Of a stretch of DNA of 64,000 bases, positions 11,101-23,285 are shown one piece after another. The stretch's first letter is position 1. Each line of letters starts with the position of its first letter. Position numbers and translations under genes: made by a program. Below the pieces are notes generated by a model. It did not search any database. It was not told the DNA's origin and saw nothing but the letters and a program-made list of their open reading frames with translations. The stretch covers positions 159,902 through 223,901 of the forward strand of contig FN647962.1 of assembly GCA_000310025.1 (NCBI GenBank), read 5' to 3'. This DNA is from Ectocarpus siliculosus (Eukaryota; Sar; Phaeophyceae; Ectocarpales; Ectocarpaceae).

Positions 11101-12591
11101 GATCGTGATGTTCAGGCAAGAGTTTCAATCGTATGGTCTCCATCCATCCAAAGTACTGCATGCCGATTTTTTCGTGTGTTGATACCAGGGGGTCCAGAGC
11201 CACAATTTGGGCACACACCCAAGCGATTTCGTGGCAAGGGCAAGGGCAGCCTTTGCTGCAACACAATTGCTGTGTATCATGCGGCAGCTGCTCCAGTTGT
11301 GCCCCCTTGTTGCTGACGTTTTCGAGGCCCCCCCCCCCCCCCCCCCCTTTTTTCCTCTTTTTTTTTGNNNNNNNNNNNNNNNNNNNNNNNNNNNNNNNNN
11401 NNNNNNNNNNNNNNNNNNNNNNNNNNNNNNNNNNNNNNNNNNNNNNNNNNNNNNNNNNNNNNNNNNNGTTTTATCGCGGCCGCGCGCCCCGGTGGGCCCC
11501 CTTTTTTGTTAATTTTTTGGGGCCCCCCCCCCCCCCCCCCCCTTCTCTCCTCTCTTCCTGTGGCCAAGTCTCTACCTCTCTTGTTGATCCCACCTCTATC
11601 TTCCCTGTCTTCATTTTTTTTTAGGAACGAAGATCGAGCCGGAGTTGTGTTGCAGGTTCTACAAGAGCTTGAGGCGGCGGAGGTAAACGTCGGCAGGCTT
11701 AACGTTGGCCGCCAAGAGGTGAGTGCTCAGTGATTTCTGTCACCTGTTGTAATTAAAATCAAAGCTCGTTTCACAGCACACGCTTTGTGATTTGTTGCCG
11801 TCCAGTGGTGGTCAGCAGCGTGCGGGGTACATGTGACGGCCCGGTGAGGTGCATGTAGGTTTTGCGTGGCACAAATTGCGTGTTGAAAAGACTGTTGCGT
11901 GGAAACTCGCCTCTCCCCGTACTCGGGATTTATTTTATGTTGGATACCCGCACCTTTGGGTTTGAGCGTGCACCATGCGGGCTCTTCTTTCGGGTCGAGC
12001 ACTCGCCAAACGCATCCTGATTAATCTCACGACAGAGAGGTAAACGCAAGCATATGCTTGCTTCACGTTGGCCGCCTTGCCCGCAGCAATTGTAGACTTT
12101 GCAACCGGGCGAGTATGCATAGGAATATTGATTTTGTCCATTGCTGGACCCTCCTCCGCTCTCGTCCCGCCGTGCGTTCAGGGCGAGTTGGCCTTGACCA
12201 TCATGGGTATTGATGGCGAGATCACTCCTGACGTGATGTCCAAGCTTGGCGCACTTTCGGTAAGAATCGCTTGCTGATTTTGTTGAATGTGTGGGTAGCC
12301 TTCATTCCCCGTGGTCGTGCGCCCGAGCAAACACGCTTTTGGTCCTTGAGCAAAGCTGTAAGCTTGCGAAGATGTGGGCACTGATGGATAATTCAGAGCG
12401 GTACCTGCTTGGCACGTGCAGCACTTGACCGAGCTTGCTCGCAAACAACATTTTCTCATTGGCAGTGGAACCTGGCGGTCTGTCACTGATTCCCTATCTT
12501 CACCTCCCTCGCGTCGGCGGTGCTGTTCCATTCGTCTTTTACCCATACTCAGGCTGTCCGGGAGGTGTCGGTTGCCAACCTCTCCGCGTAG
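5200..12591 (+). CDS. PGDH: D-3-phosphoglycerate dehydrogenase, type 1 (15 exons, 562 aa)
   Basis: Catalyses NAD-dependent oxidation of 3-phosphoglycerate to 3-phosphohydroxypyruvate, the entry step of serine synthesis. Exons: 5200-5295, 5683-5805, 6220-6401, 6902-7048, 7569-7737, 8185-8271, 8530-8652, 9067-9168, 9798-9869, 10045-10239, 10664-10735, 11006-11115, 11625-11718, 12182-12259, 12553-12591; total 1689 nt, all phases consistent. Residues 1-22 ([14 protein letters not shown]...) are Arg/Ala-rich and acid-free, as in an organelle presequence. The NAD-binding GCGRIG lies at 167-172. The catalytic residues are Arg251 (NCARGG), Glu280 (SSEPP) and His300 (TPHLG). An ASB-type domain follows at about 340-480 and a C-terminal ACT domain from about 490, the usual site of serine feedback. 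Introns 3 and 12 are GC-AG. An in-frame ATG at 5095 would give a longer, less plausible leader. Intron 12 contains an assembly gap. It converges on the gene at 14757-19986. Confidence 0.93.
6402..6901 (+). other. GC-AG intron 3 of PGDH
   Basis: The exon ends ...GCAGCCAG and the intron begins GCAAGG and ends CAACAG. Using this donor keeps the conserved CSAAR-x-IP run and the reading frame. A GT donor 8 bases downstream would break the alignment to the family. Confidence 0.75.
11116..11624 (+). other. GC-AG intron 12 of PGDH (contains gap)
   Basis: The exon ends ATGTTCAG and the intron begins GCAAGA and ends TTTTTTTAG. Joining gives [11 protein letters not shown], the canonical start of the PGDH ACT domain. 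The intron holds long C runs and the 100-N gap. Confidence 0.75.
11368..11467. other. Assembly gap (100 N)
   Basis: Exactly 100 N, flanked on both sides by poly-C and poly-T runs (11329-11367 and 11502-11542) that look like poor-quality read ends. It lies wholly inside PGDH intron 12, so coding sequence is not affected. Confidence 0.95.
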
Positions 12592-14756
12592 TCGGCATGT
12601 TCGCAGGACTCGGAGCAGACGTCGTTTAGGTGGCTAAAAGGCTATTTTGTTGTGTCGATAGGTTCTGCGGAACACTTGTTGCTGGTACATAGGGAAGAAG
12701 TTTGGAGCGAGTGGTTAGTAGTGAAAAGAGTAAACATTGCATGTTGTGGTTGTCCAACTCGTGGCGTGGGCAGCGCATCGCGCAAGCGCTTCTGGAAGAT
12801 GTCAAGAGTGAGTATTGATGGAGGCTAGCCTTGTTGCCGCAAGTTCAGGGAGATTATTCCCGTTTTTTTTAGGGGAACTCCACATTGCCCCCCCTGTTTG
12901 ATTCGAGTCTTGTTGGTTTCAAGGCACGAAGAGGGCTTCTTGGGGAGCGGGAACCCCGGCTGGCGGCGAGTCGATCCATAGAAGTTCCAAAAGTTGGAAC
13001 TTTTGGTTGGTCCCTTACCATTGCTTCCACCAAAAACCAGACATATCACCGCGATGTCAATGTGTAAAAAGAGGGAATCGTCCGCGCCAGACGTTGGGAA
13101 ACGAAAACTGGTCTATACACACTCGTTTGAGAGCAATATTGCAGGACGCACACACCCGTTTGGACCAACGCACCAACCTCGGAGTTTAACCCTTTTGGGT
13201 CTACAGGCGTCCTGACATATCATTGATTGATCATTTGTACATGCTGTTGTGACATGCCATGGAGTTGCCGTCCTGTATCCCTCCACGCCAGGTGTTGGCA
13301 AGTCAAAATAGGTAGGTGTGTCTATATTATTCGCATCGACCGCGTACACGGTGACCAATGAAAAGACGTTTAGTGCCAGCGGGTATATCAAGGTCCCTGG
13401 AACGGCCCAAATTCGAAAAATGCACACTGCTCTAAATGAGAATGCCACCATGAATCTCTCCCCAGTATCCTTTCACAGAGACACACATCAATAACTCCAC
13501 ATACATACATGCCTTCGCCCGAATCTAGCAAGCAACGCAAAGATAGGAGGACAGCAAGAAGGAGCACTTCAAGCCCAACAAGGCCAGGATATCGTGGTAT
13601 GCTGCATATCCTCCAAATTTTGAAAATCGTATACTCCCAAGATCCAGCAGTCATCATGTCAGCAGCTATACTACACAGCAGCAGCAGTATGTACAAGAGT
13701 CCAACATACAGCAGTACTGTAGTAACACATACACTATCATCATAGCCCCACACATACCCTCGCCCGAACCTAGAGAGCCACTGATGCAAAGGTAGGTGTG
13801 TGCTGGTGTGCTTGCGTGCTTGTGGGAATTGTGGGAAAATCACAGGAGCTGTAGTGAGCCGGCAGACCTCACATCGGGGGGGGGGCAGAGAAGTACAGAA
13901 GTACAAGAACCAGCTATCGGTCTACAAGCCCTCTCACTGATCATTTGAATATATTGAAAATAGAGTAGTTTGGGTGGCTTGACGACTGATCTTGCCGAGG
14001 TCTACAAGCCTAACCTGCCCTACCGGCCGCACCGCGACCACGCATCAACCCTTCTATGACCCTGTCTGTGCCCACCGTCCTGTCGCGGGCAGCCCTCATG
14101 GCCTATGGGTGGAGATAGCTGTAGCGTCTACAGAAGTGCACTCGTCTCTTTCTGCTGTACTTCTGTCTCTCTCCCCGCACTCTTTCCTCCTTTTTTTTTT
14201 TGCCGAAAAAAAGAAGAGCTAGACCCGAAGGGTTAATGGCAAAAAACCATTGCGGCCCATGGCATAAAAGGTTGCAAAACGTTGTCCCAGAGATTTGTGC
14301 GTACGCAAAAATTCATCTCGCTACTTGTGCTCTCTGCTCACACAAGATTGGAATGGAACACAATCCGTCATTTTGTGAAGGTGTCACGTGATGTGACCAT
14401 TGTCGCGCATACAAAAGTCGCAAGATACGATCTGGGCGGAATACCTTGTTGATGGTTGAACAGCAGGAAATTCGACTATGGATACGACCCTTTTTTCTTT
14501 CAGCGACACCTGCGGCGGTGTGAATGGGACGCCTTCGGTCCTCCCTTCCCTCTCCCCTCCGGTTGCACTCTCGTCTGGGACCTTCCTTGCCAAATCTCAA
14601 GAAAGTGAACTGCCAGCCCTCCTGTAGTAGGTGTAGAGACTACCGCCACGTGGGTCTCTTCAACCGAGGGTAGCCTGTGTACTCAAATTGAAAACTATAC
14701 ATACAGGAAAGGAAGAACTAAAACTTCCCCCGCTCCGAATTAAAACTCGAACGTTC
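12592..14756. other. Convergent intergenic region
   Basis: It lies between the 3' ends of the two spliced genes. No gene is supported. It contains diverged direct repeats of CCTTCGCCCGAAtCTAG type (13510 and 13760). One open frame of 172 codons on the minus strand (13388-13906) has low-complexity, repeat-derived content and no recognisable domain. Confidence 0.5.
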
Positions 14757-17700
14757 TCAAAGCATCGTGTGCTGGTTGTTGCTTTCGACGATGGTAAAAG
14801 CGGTGTCATCCCCAGCTGAAGGAACAGTCCCCGTTTCTGCCACCATCTCCAGCTGCGAAGTAAGCAATGCAGACAATGGGTGCCACGGACATCATACGGC
14901 AGGGTCATGTTTTTCATATCATCCGTTTGGGAAGACGGCATGCGCGGAAATCCTCACCGGAGTTGTTCCGCCCCAATGACATGTAGGCGTTGGGTACTGG
15001 TTTTCACCCATTCCGCCTTTTTGTTTACGGGGAAGAGTCCCGTGTCTGCCTCTCTGCTGCTGCCGCCGACTCTCCCGCTACATAATTTTTTCGTATACCC
15101 CCCCCCCCTTCCCCGGGTGGTTCTTGTGATTATTCCCGCGTGCGAAACGTCTGTGCAAACTCTAGCTATGCAGAGTTTGAAACAAATCACCAAACTCAAC
15201 ACGAGACATCGTCTACATTCGATGTCCGATCTTCCAACTCACGTTGTCATTGGTGTTGATGTCCCCGTAGATGGATCCCGCCGGAGTGTAGCAAAACGCC
15301 AGAAGGAGGACGTAAATGTTGAACATCCCGTAAAAGTAAGCGAACACCTTAGATCCGTGCTGAAGACGCGGGAACAAAACACCGAAAATAGAGAGTTGGT
15401 TGGCGGTATCGTCATATACTTGATATAGAAACTTCGACCGACCTCAACCGCGCACTGGGATTCACTTTTGAACGAAAATGCCAAGCACTCATTGACATTA
15501 CATGGTTTTCCAGCGTCTGCCCAACCATCACCTGGTCCGGTGCGAGGGCTCCAGTGTATACAGCTGACATGGTGCCGACGATGGTAACCAGGGTGATGAC
15601 CATGATGAAAATGTATTCTGAGTTCATTGACTCGATGTGGGTGAAGCTCCTGAAGACGAGGCTTCCCAGCCACAAGAAGTACAGTGTGGCAAGCAGTAGT
15701 CCAACCACCTTCATTTTTCCGTCCAAGTGGGGAAAGGGGTGCAGTTAGAGTACTACCAAGACACCTCCGTGATGCTGAATGCGACGGCTGTGCTGCAAGT
15801 TGTAACTCTTGACATTGTTCGCTAAATACATGCGAAACGAGGCGTGGCGGTAAATAGGCTGTTGGACAGCAATGGAGAGAACGTTGGGTTTTGGGACATG
15901 TATATCGCACGCCACGGACACGTAAAATGAAAATTGGGCATGTGTGAGTTGTTTGACTTGTGTCGACATGTCTCTCCGTCATGCTGCCCAACTTCCGATG
16001 AACGCCTCGTTGTCGGAGTGAGGCTCAACCATATTGACGCAGGCGAGTTGTAGCCTTACACAATATCTCACCTTGACACCCGTGTAGGTGGAAAGGTCGT
16101 CGAAGGTGCTGTAGGACGGGTCCCCCGTTTGCTGCACTCGCACGTAGCTGAAGGGACAGATTTGTTTGTGCTAATTGATCAGTAGCGAACAGGATTGGGT
16201 TTTGACTTTGCGCATGAAGTGATCGGACGGCGTAGGAAACAACAACGTTCATGTGCACACCGCAATCAATCAAGACTTAAGAAGCCAGTCTCCCAATGGC
16301 ACATCGAGCTAACCATGCCAAACAACTTACATGTAAGTCAGCACCGTAACGATCCAGATGAGACCAACCAGAACCAACTTCGGCAGGTACTCCAGTACAG
16401 TCTTCTTACGGTTGCGTTCCCATTCCAGAGCCGTGTCGGTCCCCTTTTATACGAAGGAGAGTCAGGTGTGGGCAATATCGGGACATAGGCGCGGGGCGGG
16501 GGAGGGGGGGGGGGGTATGAGGGCTTGCTTATTCGTGCTGCCCACGGTTAGAGAGGACAATAAAAAGCATGATGGACTTGGCACCAAATCACGTAACCAC
16601 ACCAAGAGCTGGTAACCCCAAGAACGAAACATGTAACGGATTCCAAATGCACATCACCTGCATGTTCCCTGCAGCAAGGTCTCCGAACAGCTCGAGCCAG
16701 AAGAACAGCATGAGGGCCAGGAATGTCGCCACAAAAACAATGTACAAACTGAGACAACACACGACAACCGGACGCGGCGCGTGGAGAGCATGACTCTTTT
16801 CGTTCAAAATAGCTCGTTTCTATTGCCGAAACTGCGACGATAAAACGCCAACAATCAACATTCCGAACATCATGACATATGAGAGCACACGAGGAGGTAT
16901 CAAAAGCATTACCTGAAGAAGAAGCGAGGGAAAGGAGAAAATATTTGGAATCCAAAGAAGACGTTGTTAAAGAACAGGAGCGATAGCAGCAGCACCCCCA
17001 CGCGCGCCTGTCCAACCAAACAAACCACGCGAAAAGGTGTAGACGCAGCGGCAGAAAGTACGAGGAAAGGCGAAGATTAGGCATCGAAGTGGTGATCGCT
17101 GGTCGCCCTTGGTGGTCGGATAGTGGGTAACCCAAAACCTGCTACAGGCTAAGAGAAATCAAGAGCAGATAGATAGCCACTTGAAAGGCACACCAAAAAC
17201 ATCAAGCTAAGTTTTGTGATCGCTTCATTCCTGTAGCGATGTGATTTTCAAGTGGCGTTACCGGAGCTGGAATAGACACTTCCTCAGATCTCTAGTTGAC
17301 ATGGAATAACTCCGACTCACCTGTTGTCTAGACCAGAAGTTCTGGTGCAGCTGCATCATCTCGTAGAAGAAGCCAATCTTGGGTACAAACATGAACACCA
17401 GCGTGATCACAATCCAGCCGTAGTGCCAATACATCTGATACGTCGTGAACTCCTTCGTGATGTACACGATCTCAAAGTCCAGGGTGAATTCTGGTGCATT
17501 CGAGAAAAGTTGGGGCTCCTGCATATCCACCTGCAGCGAGATTTTTTTTTGTCAGGTTGGAGCGACTCAAAGAGCGCTGCGACAGGATGCAACCCGAATC
17601 TACTGCCGTTTTGTGTTCCTATCGAAGACGGGCGCTGTGAACAAGTCACCAAATTTCGAAATGCGGGAAGGAACGACGCGCCGCATGTCTGACCGGGCTC

Positions 17701-19986
17701 GACTCAAAGGAAGTAGAGGCCCATCAGAACACAACAGCAGGATAGATGTGGCACAAAACACCGCTTCTCCACAATCCCGGATATCGTAGAACGTCCACAG
17801 CATGTGGTGACTCCGGTCAGTGCAGACCTACCTGCATGTAGTACGTCCCAAACTCGACGAACTCTTCCGTGAGGAGCGTGGTCCATCCGCACCACCTGGT
17901 GTGTCACCGTGGTTGAATGAACAGGCAAAACACTCGATGAAGAAGGAAATAAGAGTACGGCACCAAAAAACGCATTTTCCTCATTATCGCACACTCAGTG
18001 CTCCCGGTTCTCTCTATTTGGCACATTTCCACCAGTAGTCCAACATTCGCGTATAATAAAAGAACGGCCCGGTACAGCACTCGAGATACTCCGCACATGT
18101 CTAGTGCAAAAGGCGTATCTGTTCTACCCACAAATCCAAACGTGATCAGTGTAGTGTACATGGTGAATCGACTAGAGCAGCACCCACACCTTTATTAAGA
18201 GACAAAACCGCACAACACATAATACTGTCATCTGTCCTAAATCAGCTACAAACCACACCAACGAGAGAAACATACGACATGTTAGAGCCGAACCAACAGC
18301 CGCGGTACACCTAGCTGCAGGTTGACACTCACTGCTCGTTGGAAGGACACTGAATCACGCGATCTGTGACGATCCCCTGGGCTAGCTCCACACACTGGCC
18401 ACCCACGTTACACTCGGATGTGCACCCGTCCGGACACGCGATATCATCTACAGGTTCCTCTGATGCCCACGACGATACTGAGTACCGCTGTTCGTATGAC
18501 ACCGCTCCCGAAATCATGTCGGGCTTGTTCAGACGCATGTGCAAGTAAAGAACCTGCGCGTGGTGCGGGTTGGGGGGTGTAACGTGGTAAAAATATTGTT
18601 TCTTGCGGTGTGGGTCGCTGGAATCTTCAAGTCTGAACAAGCGTACAAATGTGCGTGTGCAACTAACTCGTCGAAACGAGGAGAGGAAACATCGTAAAAT
18701 CCGTGCTGGGAGAATGCGTTGTGGCGGGAGATGCTGAATAAAAAATAATACACCCTTGGCAAATCAAACAATCCATCATTTCTAGGAAGTATACATAAGT
18801 ATACATAATCTCACAGAAAGACTATACGTTCGAGAAAATACTACAACACAGCAGTCGAGGGATGTGTTCCAAGTCTTCACAGTGAGTGGGAAGAAAACCG
18901 GCTGAATACCGGGCATATTTAGGGTCTATTTAAGCCTACACGGACTTTTTTTATCAGTGATGCCAGCAGGTGCCAATCACAAAAACACTGACTGTACAGG
19001 TACTAATATATCACGAAAACCTCTCCCCCGTACAATAGTATATTCTTCGAAGGGGTCCAACGACCTAAACATCGGGGAAAAACCCTCCGTCATGCTACCA
19101 TGTGTCTTGTCGTATGTTTATGACATTCTGCCTTGATCACAGGAACACGTCGCAGTGTCTCTTCACAACTTGCTGTATCTATATTTGTTGCTGCTGTTGG
19201 TCTACAGTTGCGGCAACTTTAGTCCATCATTTCTGTCTCAAGCGCTATTTAGTAGAATCAGTGCATTTGATTAGCAATCAGACCCATGCTACCTTACGAG
19301 GGGAGTATCGTATGCATACATACCAAAATTTACATGCACGGCAAGCCACGTCTCTAATGAATGGCCATTTATAGAATACATGAAAAAAAAAAACGCTTCC
19401 TCATTTTTTGCACGTCACCGCTAAACGTTGCTTGGCCCACCTGATGCCATCGCTCCATCCCGTCAATCTTCCCGTACCAGGTCACATTGAGAGAGTTTGT
19501 CTCGACGGCGGCAGGAGGTGACTTTTCAAATACGTTTGGGCCTTTGATGGTGCCCACGATTAGACAGGCCAAGAGGCCGATCACATAGACCGCACTCAAA
19601 ATTCCTGATTTCACGAAACACGGAAGGTAGGGTGAGCAGTGCATGCCATGGGCGAAGGGAAGCTTGGTCTACCTCAATTTTGCTGCGCAATTCCTAGCCG
19701 TCTATTGTATGCAGCCGCAGTCTCGCAGTCCTTCAAAAGTCGATGCACACCGCTCATTTGCAGAGCTTGCTGAGGATGAAATTTTGTTTGGATGACAGCA
19801 GTTGTTCCGTAACAAGGCGCATGGGGGTTGGACAATCTTCCTCCAGAACTAAGGCTCTTTTCCTTGAGAGTTTGCAACTAGATCATGGTGAGGGCTACAT
19901 CGCGCACACATCCACATACCAATGCCGAATCTGGTGCTGTAGGGAGCTGACTCCAGCCGGACCTTGGCATAGCTCGCGTTCTCCAT
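14757..19986 (-). CDS. Wntless/TMEM181-like eight-TM membrane protein (12 exons, 489 aa)
   Basis: Exons in transcript order: 19986-19920, 19604-19441, 18553-18333, 17895-17832, 17530-17321, 17007-16913, 16748-16658, 16404-16331, 16147-16072, 15708-15502, 15347-15243, 14852-14757; total 1470 nt, all GT-AG, phases consistent. Topology: TM1 at about 24-42; a lumenal domain at 43-190 with NVT glycosylation site (62) and a Cys cluster at 117, 121, 125, 131 and 146; then seven helices to residue 446. The last helix contains YFYGMFNIYVLLLAFCYTP, which resembles the final-helix signature of Wntless and TMEM181, where Y-x-P ends the helix. The tail is short and acidic, ending HTML. This family holds secretory-pathway cargo receptors (Wntless) and related orphan proteins; cargo here is unknown. 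The acceptor of exon 11 is the least certain join. TMEM181-like is more likely than true Wntless, since I expect no Wnt ligands in an alga or protist. Confidence 0.82.
18800..18990 (+). repeat. Dispersed repeat R1, copy c (intronic)
   Basis: It lies in the intron between exons 2 and 3 of the Wntless-like gene, antisense to it. It shares CACAGAAAGACTA, GTGAGTGG and AGTGATGCCAGCAGGTGCC with the copy at 3238, with more divergence. Confidence 0.55.
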
Positions 19987-21195
19987 GACCAGCACACTTT
20001 GTTCTTACCCAGCACACGCGTGGTCGTGCGTGGAGATCTACCGCACTGGCACACCCGATGAGGTAGGTGTCAAGCTAAATGTTGAGGACTGTTTCTCTCC
20101 AGCCTTCTCGTACGCTTCCCCTACTCGCTGCTCGTCCCGTGGTAACGGTTGTGTGCCTGTGTTGGCTTTGTTGCTAAGCTGGGGCAATCTCTCCGACCGT
20201 AGGAAGATGTTTGGATGTTTGGATGTTCCGCGCCAAGAGCGCAGAAAGCAAAAAACAAAAACAAGCACACGAATCCGGAGTAATTAATGATGGAACTCCC
20301 GAATGAAACGGCTGATTTTCCTTCACGAATTCGACTCAGCATCCAGCAGGCACTAACACACGGCGTCCATCATCACCACCACTCCCCAATACGCGCAAAC
20401 TCTGCTTGTATCTCACAGCGATGCCTAGTGGCTCCCGTCTCCCCGCTATGATCACATGCTGCACGAACCGCATGCGAGGTGTTTGTACCTGTGCACGTCA
20501 GCTTTTCTGAACTTGAACTGACGCCTACTACGCAGTGTAGCAAGCAAATCTGTGCACACACCCACACAGGACAATATAGCAGAACCGAGCCTATCGATAG
20601 ACGGCGGCGCGTGTGTGCTATCCATTCATTGCGTCTTGCAATACCTACAGCACGTTCGATTTGCAATTTCTGCGAAGAAGTTCATTGTGGCCAGCAATTC
20701 GTGTCGGTGGATGGGCACACAGCGGCGCAATCTATTTCGACCACCAATTTGACAATAATAATGTCTATCGGTCAATATAAACAGGTATTCTGCAGAGTCT
20801 CAGGTGGCCAGCAGTAATGTCGTCTTCGATACTGTGCCGACCTGTTCATGAGAAGCACACATTTTGAGCGAGGCTCAAACCTTGTTTTGTCCACCACTAA
20901 CTGAGCAACGGCTTCTTCTATATACCCACCCGTAGGTTGCATAAGATACCACACCCCGTGGAACGATTTCAAAGCTTCATTTAATTTGTAATTACTCCAC
21001 GACGAAGAGGATGCTGACAACAAAGGATAGGTTGTGGGAAACCTCTCGATGAGACGGTTCCAACGCCGCCATTTCCGGCACCGCCACTGTTTTTCCTGCC
21101 GAGTATTCAAGCCTTTGAAAATCGGACCAGGGAGTGGGTGTGATGTCTTACGCGACCGACGGTACGGAAATAAGTGGGGAAGAAATAAATTCATT
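19987..21195. other. Upstream region of the Wntless-like gene; no gene seen
   Basis: The gene's promoter should lie just right of 19986. No TATA box or other motif can be named with confidence, and no coding exon is supported here. Confidence 0.4.
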
Positions 21196-22290
21196 ACACC
21201 GCTTTTTATGGCAGCACGATGTTGCAAGAAATGCTGCAAAGTTTTCCTGCAGCTTTTCTTCCAAACTTTGTCAATGGAACTTTTGATGCACGCTCTTTAT
21301 GGGACGAAGAAAGTTTTTTGCACGGGACTGGCGGAATGCGGAGGCGTGACCCTTTTTTTTTGTGCAACGGAGAGGAAGGCACGCGCCTTTCATATATTGC
21401 ACCGCGAAAGAACCGGTCAAAGCGTGCGGGAGAGGGTAGTTGCAACCTTTTTTCTCCACACTCACGATACCCCAAGGCATCTAACGTGGTACCAGAAAGA
21501 TGCTGGATAGATCTAGCTCCCTCGGGGTGGAATTGCTGTTGTTGCTGTTGCCTTCTCCTTCGAAACGTTTCGCTGGAAAACCAAACCATTCACACACAAT
21601 CCCTGCGAACTTGAACCAACTGCTCTCTGACGTGGGTACTTTGGGGTCGATCACTTTTTTCCCGATGCGCACGATACCCCACGGCACCAAACCTTGGGCA
21701 TGAAAGATGGAGCCGAGAGCTACCTCCCACCGAGCGGCCATGCTATTGCTGTTGCTTCCTCCTTCGGAAAGGCATCGGTGGATAACCAAACCCGTGGCGG
21801 TCAAAAACATCGAGCTTGAACTAACCGCTCGCGGCCGTTGACGGCTGTGCACAGCACAAACTTTTTTTCCCGGCGCATTCGGCACCTCACGGCCCCAAAC
21901 CTTGGCATTGCCCTAAACAGCCCATGGCATCACCTCCTTCCAGATACCATTCATGAGGCAACTCGTTAAGTATTCGTCGAGATATCGGTGATCACAGCCT
22001 TCCCAAAATCGATGCTGGAGAGGGTCTACGTGTGCGGTAGGGGTAGCAGCTTGACGTGAACCCGGTATAGTTTCCGCCGTGCAGCTTTTCCCGCCCCTTA
22101 ACCCGACTCGAGAAAAGCTGCAAAACGTTTCGGCCAGAGCGCAGCTTTTCGTTCCGGAAAAAAAGTTGCAGAACTTTTCGTGCAACTTTTAGCTCCCATA
22201 CTGAGCGTACATTTAATTTGCAAAGATGCAAGAAAAGTTGCAGAAATGCAGCTTTTTTTGCAGCATTCATTGTGCTGCCATAAAAAACAG
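21196..22290. repeat. Inverted repeat bounding a tandem-repeat block
   Basis: The left arm 21196-21270 (CACCGCTTTTTATGGCAGCA...) is matched in inverse at 22218-22290 (...TGCTGCCATAAAAAACAGTG). Both arms are rich in GCTGCAAA/TTTTGCAGC words. The two arms bound about 950 bp containing a diverged tandem repeat. It may be a fold-back or TIR element with no transposase; no target duplication was identified. Confidence 0.5.
21425..21920. repeat. Tandem repeat, period about 205 bp, about 2.4 units
   Basis: Units align on CACGATACCCCAAGGCA (21464), CACGATACCCCACGGCACC (21669) and GGCACCTCACGGCCCC (about 21880). They share internal blocks such as GGAATTGCTGTTG / GCTATTGCTGTTGC and GAAACGTTTCGC / GGAAAGGCATCGG. 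Units are diverged by perhaps a quarter. Confidence 0.55.
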
Positions 22291-22827
22291 TGTTACTTGG
22301 CGCCTTTTTCGTCCAAAATCTGAGCCTCGGTATATATATTACGAACATATTTCTTACGAGCAGGCCGGCACTGTAGACAATCTGGCACATCCCCTTTGCC
22401 GCCAAAATGCCAATGTGTGTGTGTTTTCGTCCCACCTATTCTGGCGCCGGTTTACAGGGGGGGTCTTTCGGCATATAATATACCGTACGTATCATCACCC
22501 GGGGGGTCGCACGACAAGAGGAAGTTCACGCAACAACAAGTTTCTCATTTTATGGTGATATTTTATGGTGTTGTTTTATTGCCCCACCTTCCCCCAGGCG
22601 CGGCGCCTGCCCCTCTTTGTTTTTCTCACCAAAAGGATTCAGTCATCCATTTCCCTTGTCGACCGTGCAGCCGAAGTAGAATGTTTACGTACGACCGACC
22701 GAGGTCGCTCTCCATACATCACGTAGTAGGTTGCTGGAAATAAACCCCAGGAACAAAAACTTCCGGAAAGAGAATCAAACCCACAAATCGAACCAACAAA
22801 GAGTTGTTGTGCAGATTTGACCACTGT

Positions 22828-23050
22828 TACATAAAGGGCAGGTTTTAACCACTTTGGTGCTCCCACCGTTTACACCCACACCAATAGTTAGGACAGGAAG
22901 ATCTCCACAGAAGAAGTCGCCGTTTGATTGGGTGAAATGATGACAAGACCAACTTTTTTTTTTATCTTCCTGAAGATCCAGCGAGAAGCAATACTATGAG
23001 TCAGAACACCCGGACTAACTTTTGAAAAAAATTAAAAACCATTTTTTTTA
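22828..23050 (+). mobile_element. Truncated TIR element, family C
   Basis: It begins GGGCAGGTTTTAACCACTTT and continues through ACACCAATAGTTAGGAC and TCAGAACACCCGGACTAAC. It matches the left end of the element at 34019-35174 over about 200 bp, then the match stops. Confidence 0.5.
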
Positions 23051-23134
23051 AAACAACAAGGGTGCAAAAAAAAGTCTTCCCGCACACCTACCCGACCCCC
23101 CCCCCCCCCCGGGAGGGGGACGATTTTTTTTTTG

Positions 23135-23285
23135 TTTTTTCGCGTATAGACTAAATAGACTCGAAATAAGTCCAGCACCCAACCGATTTTCCTCCACTCA
23201 CTGAAAATACTCCATTCCACCACATCCCGTTCGACTGTGGGTATATCTTGGATGACTAGTCTTTCTGTGTGTGTGTGTATATATT
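23135..23285 (-). repeat. Dispersed repeat R1, copy d (inverted)
   Basis: The reverse complement of the copy at 3238: it shares CATCCCGTTCGACTGTGGGT, TCACTGAAAA and CTTTCTGTGTGTGTG. Confidence 0.6.

Noticed and set aside
11329-11542. Long poly-C runs as a possible structured element
   Set aside because: They flank an assembly gap and look like low-quality read ends.
13388-13906. A 172-codon open frame on the minus strand between the two spliced genes
   Set aside because: It overlaps diverged direct repeats, has no domain or codon signature, and no splice-linked partners.
21481-21885. A 134-codon minus-strand frame
   Set aside because: It spans the 205-bp tandem repeat; its internal similarity is that of the DNA repeat, and there is no domain.
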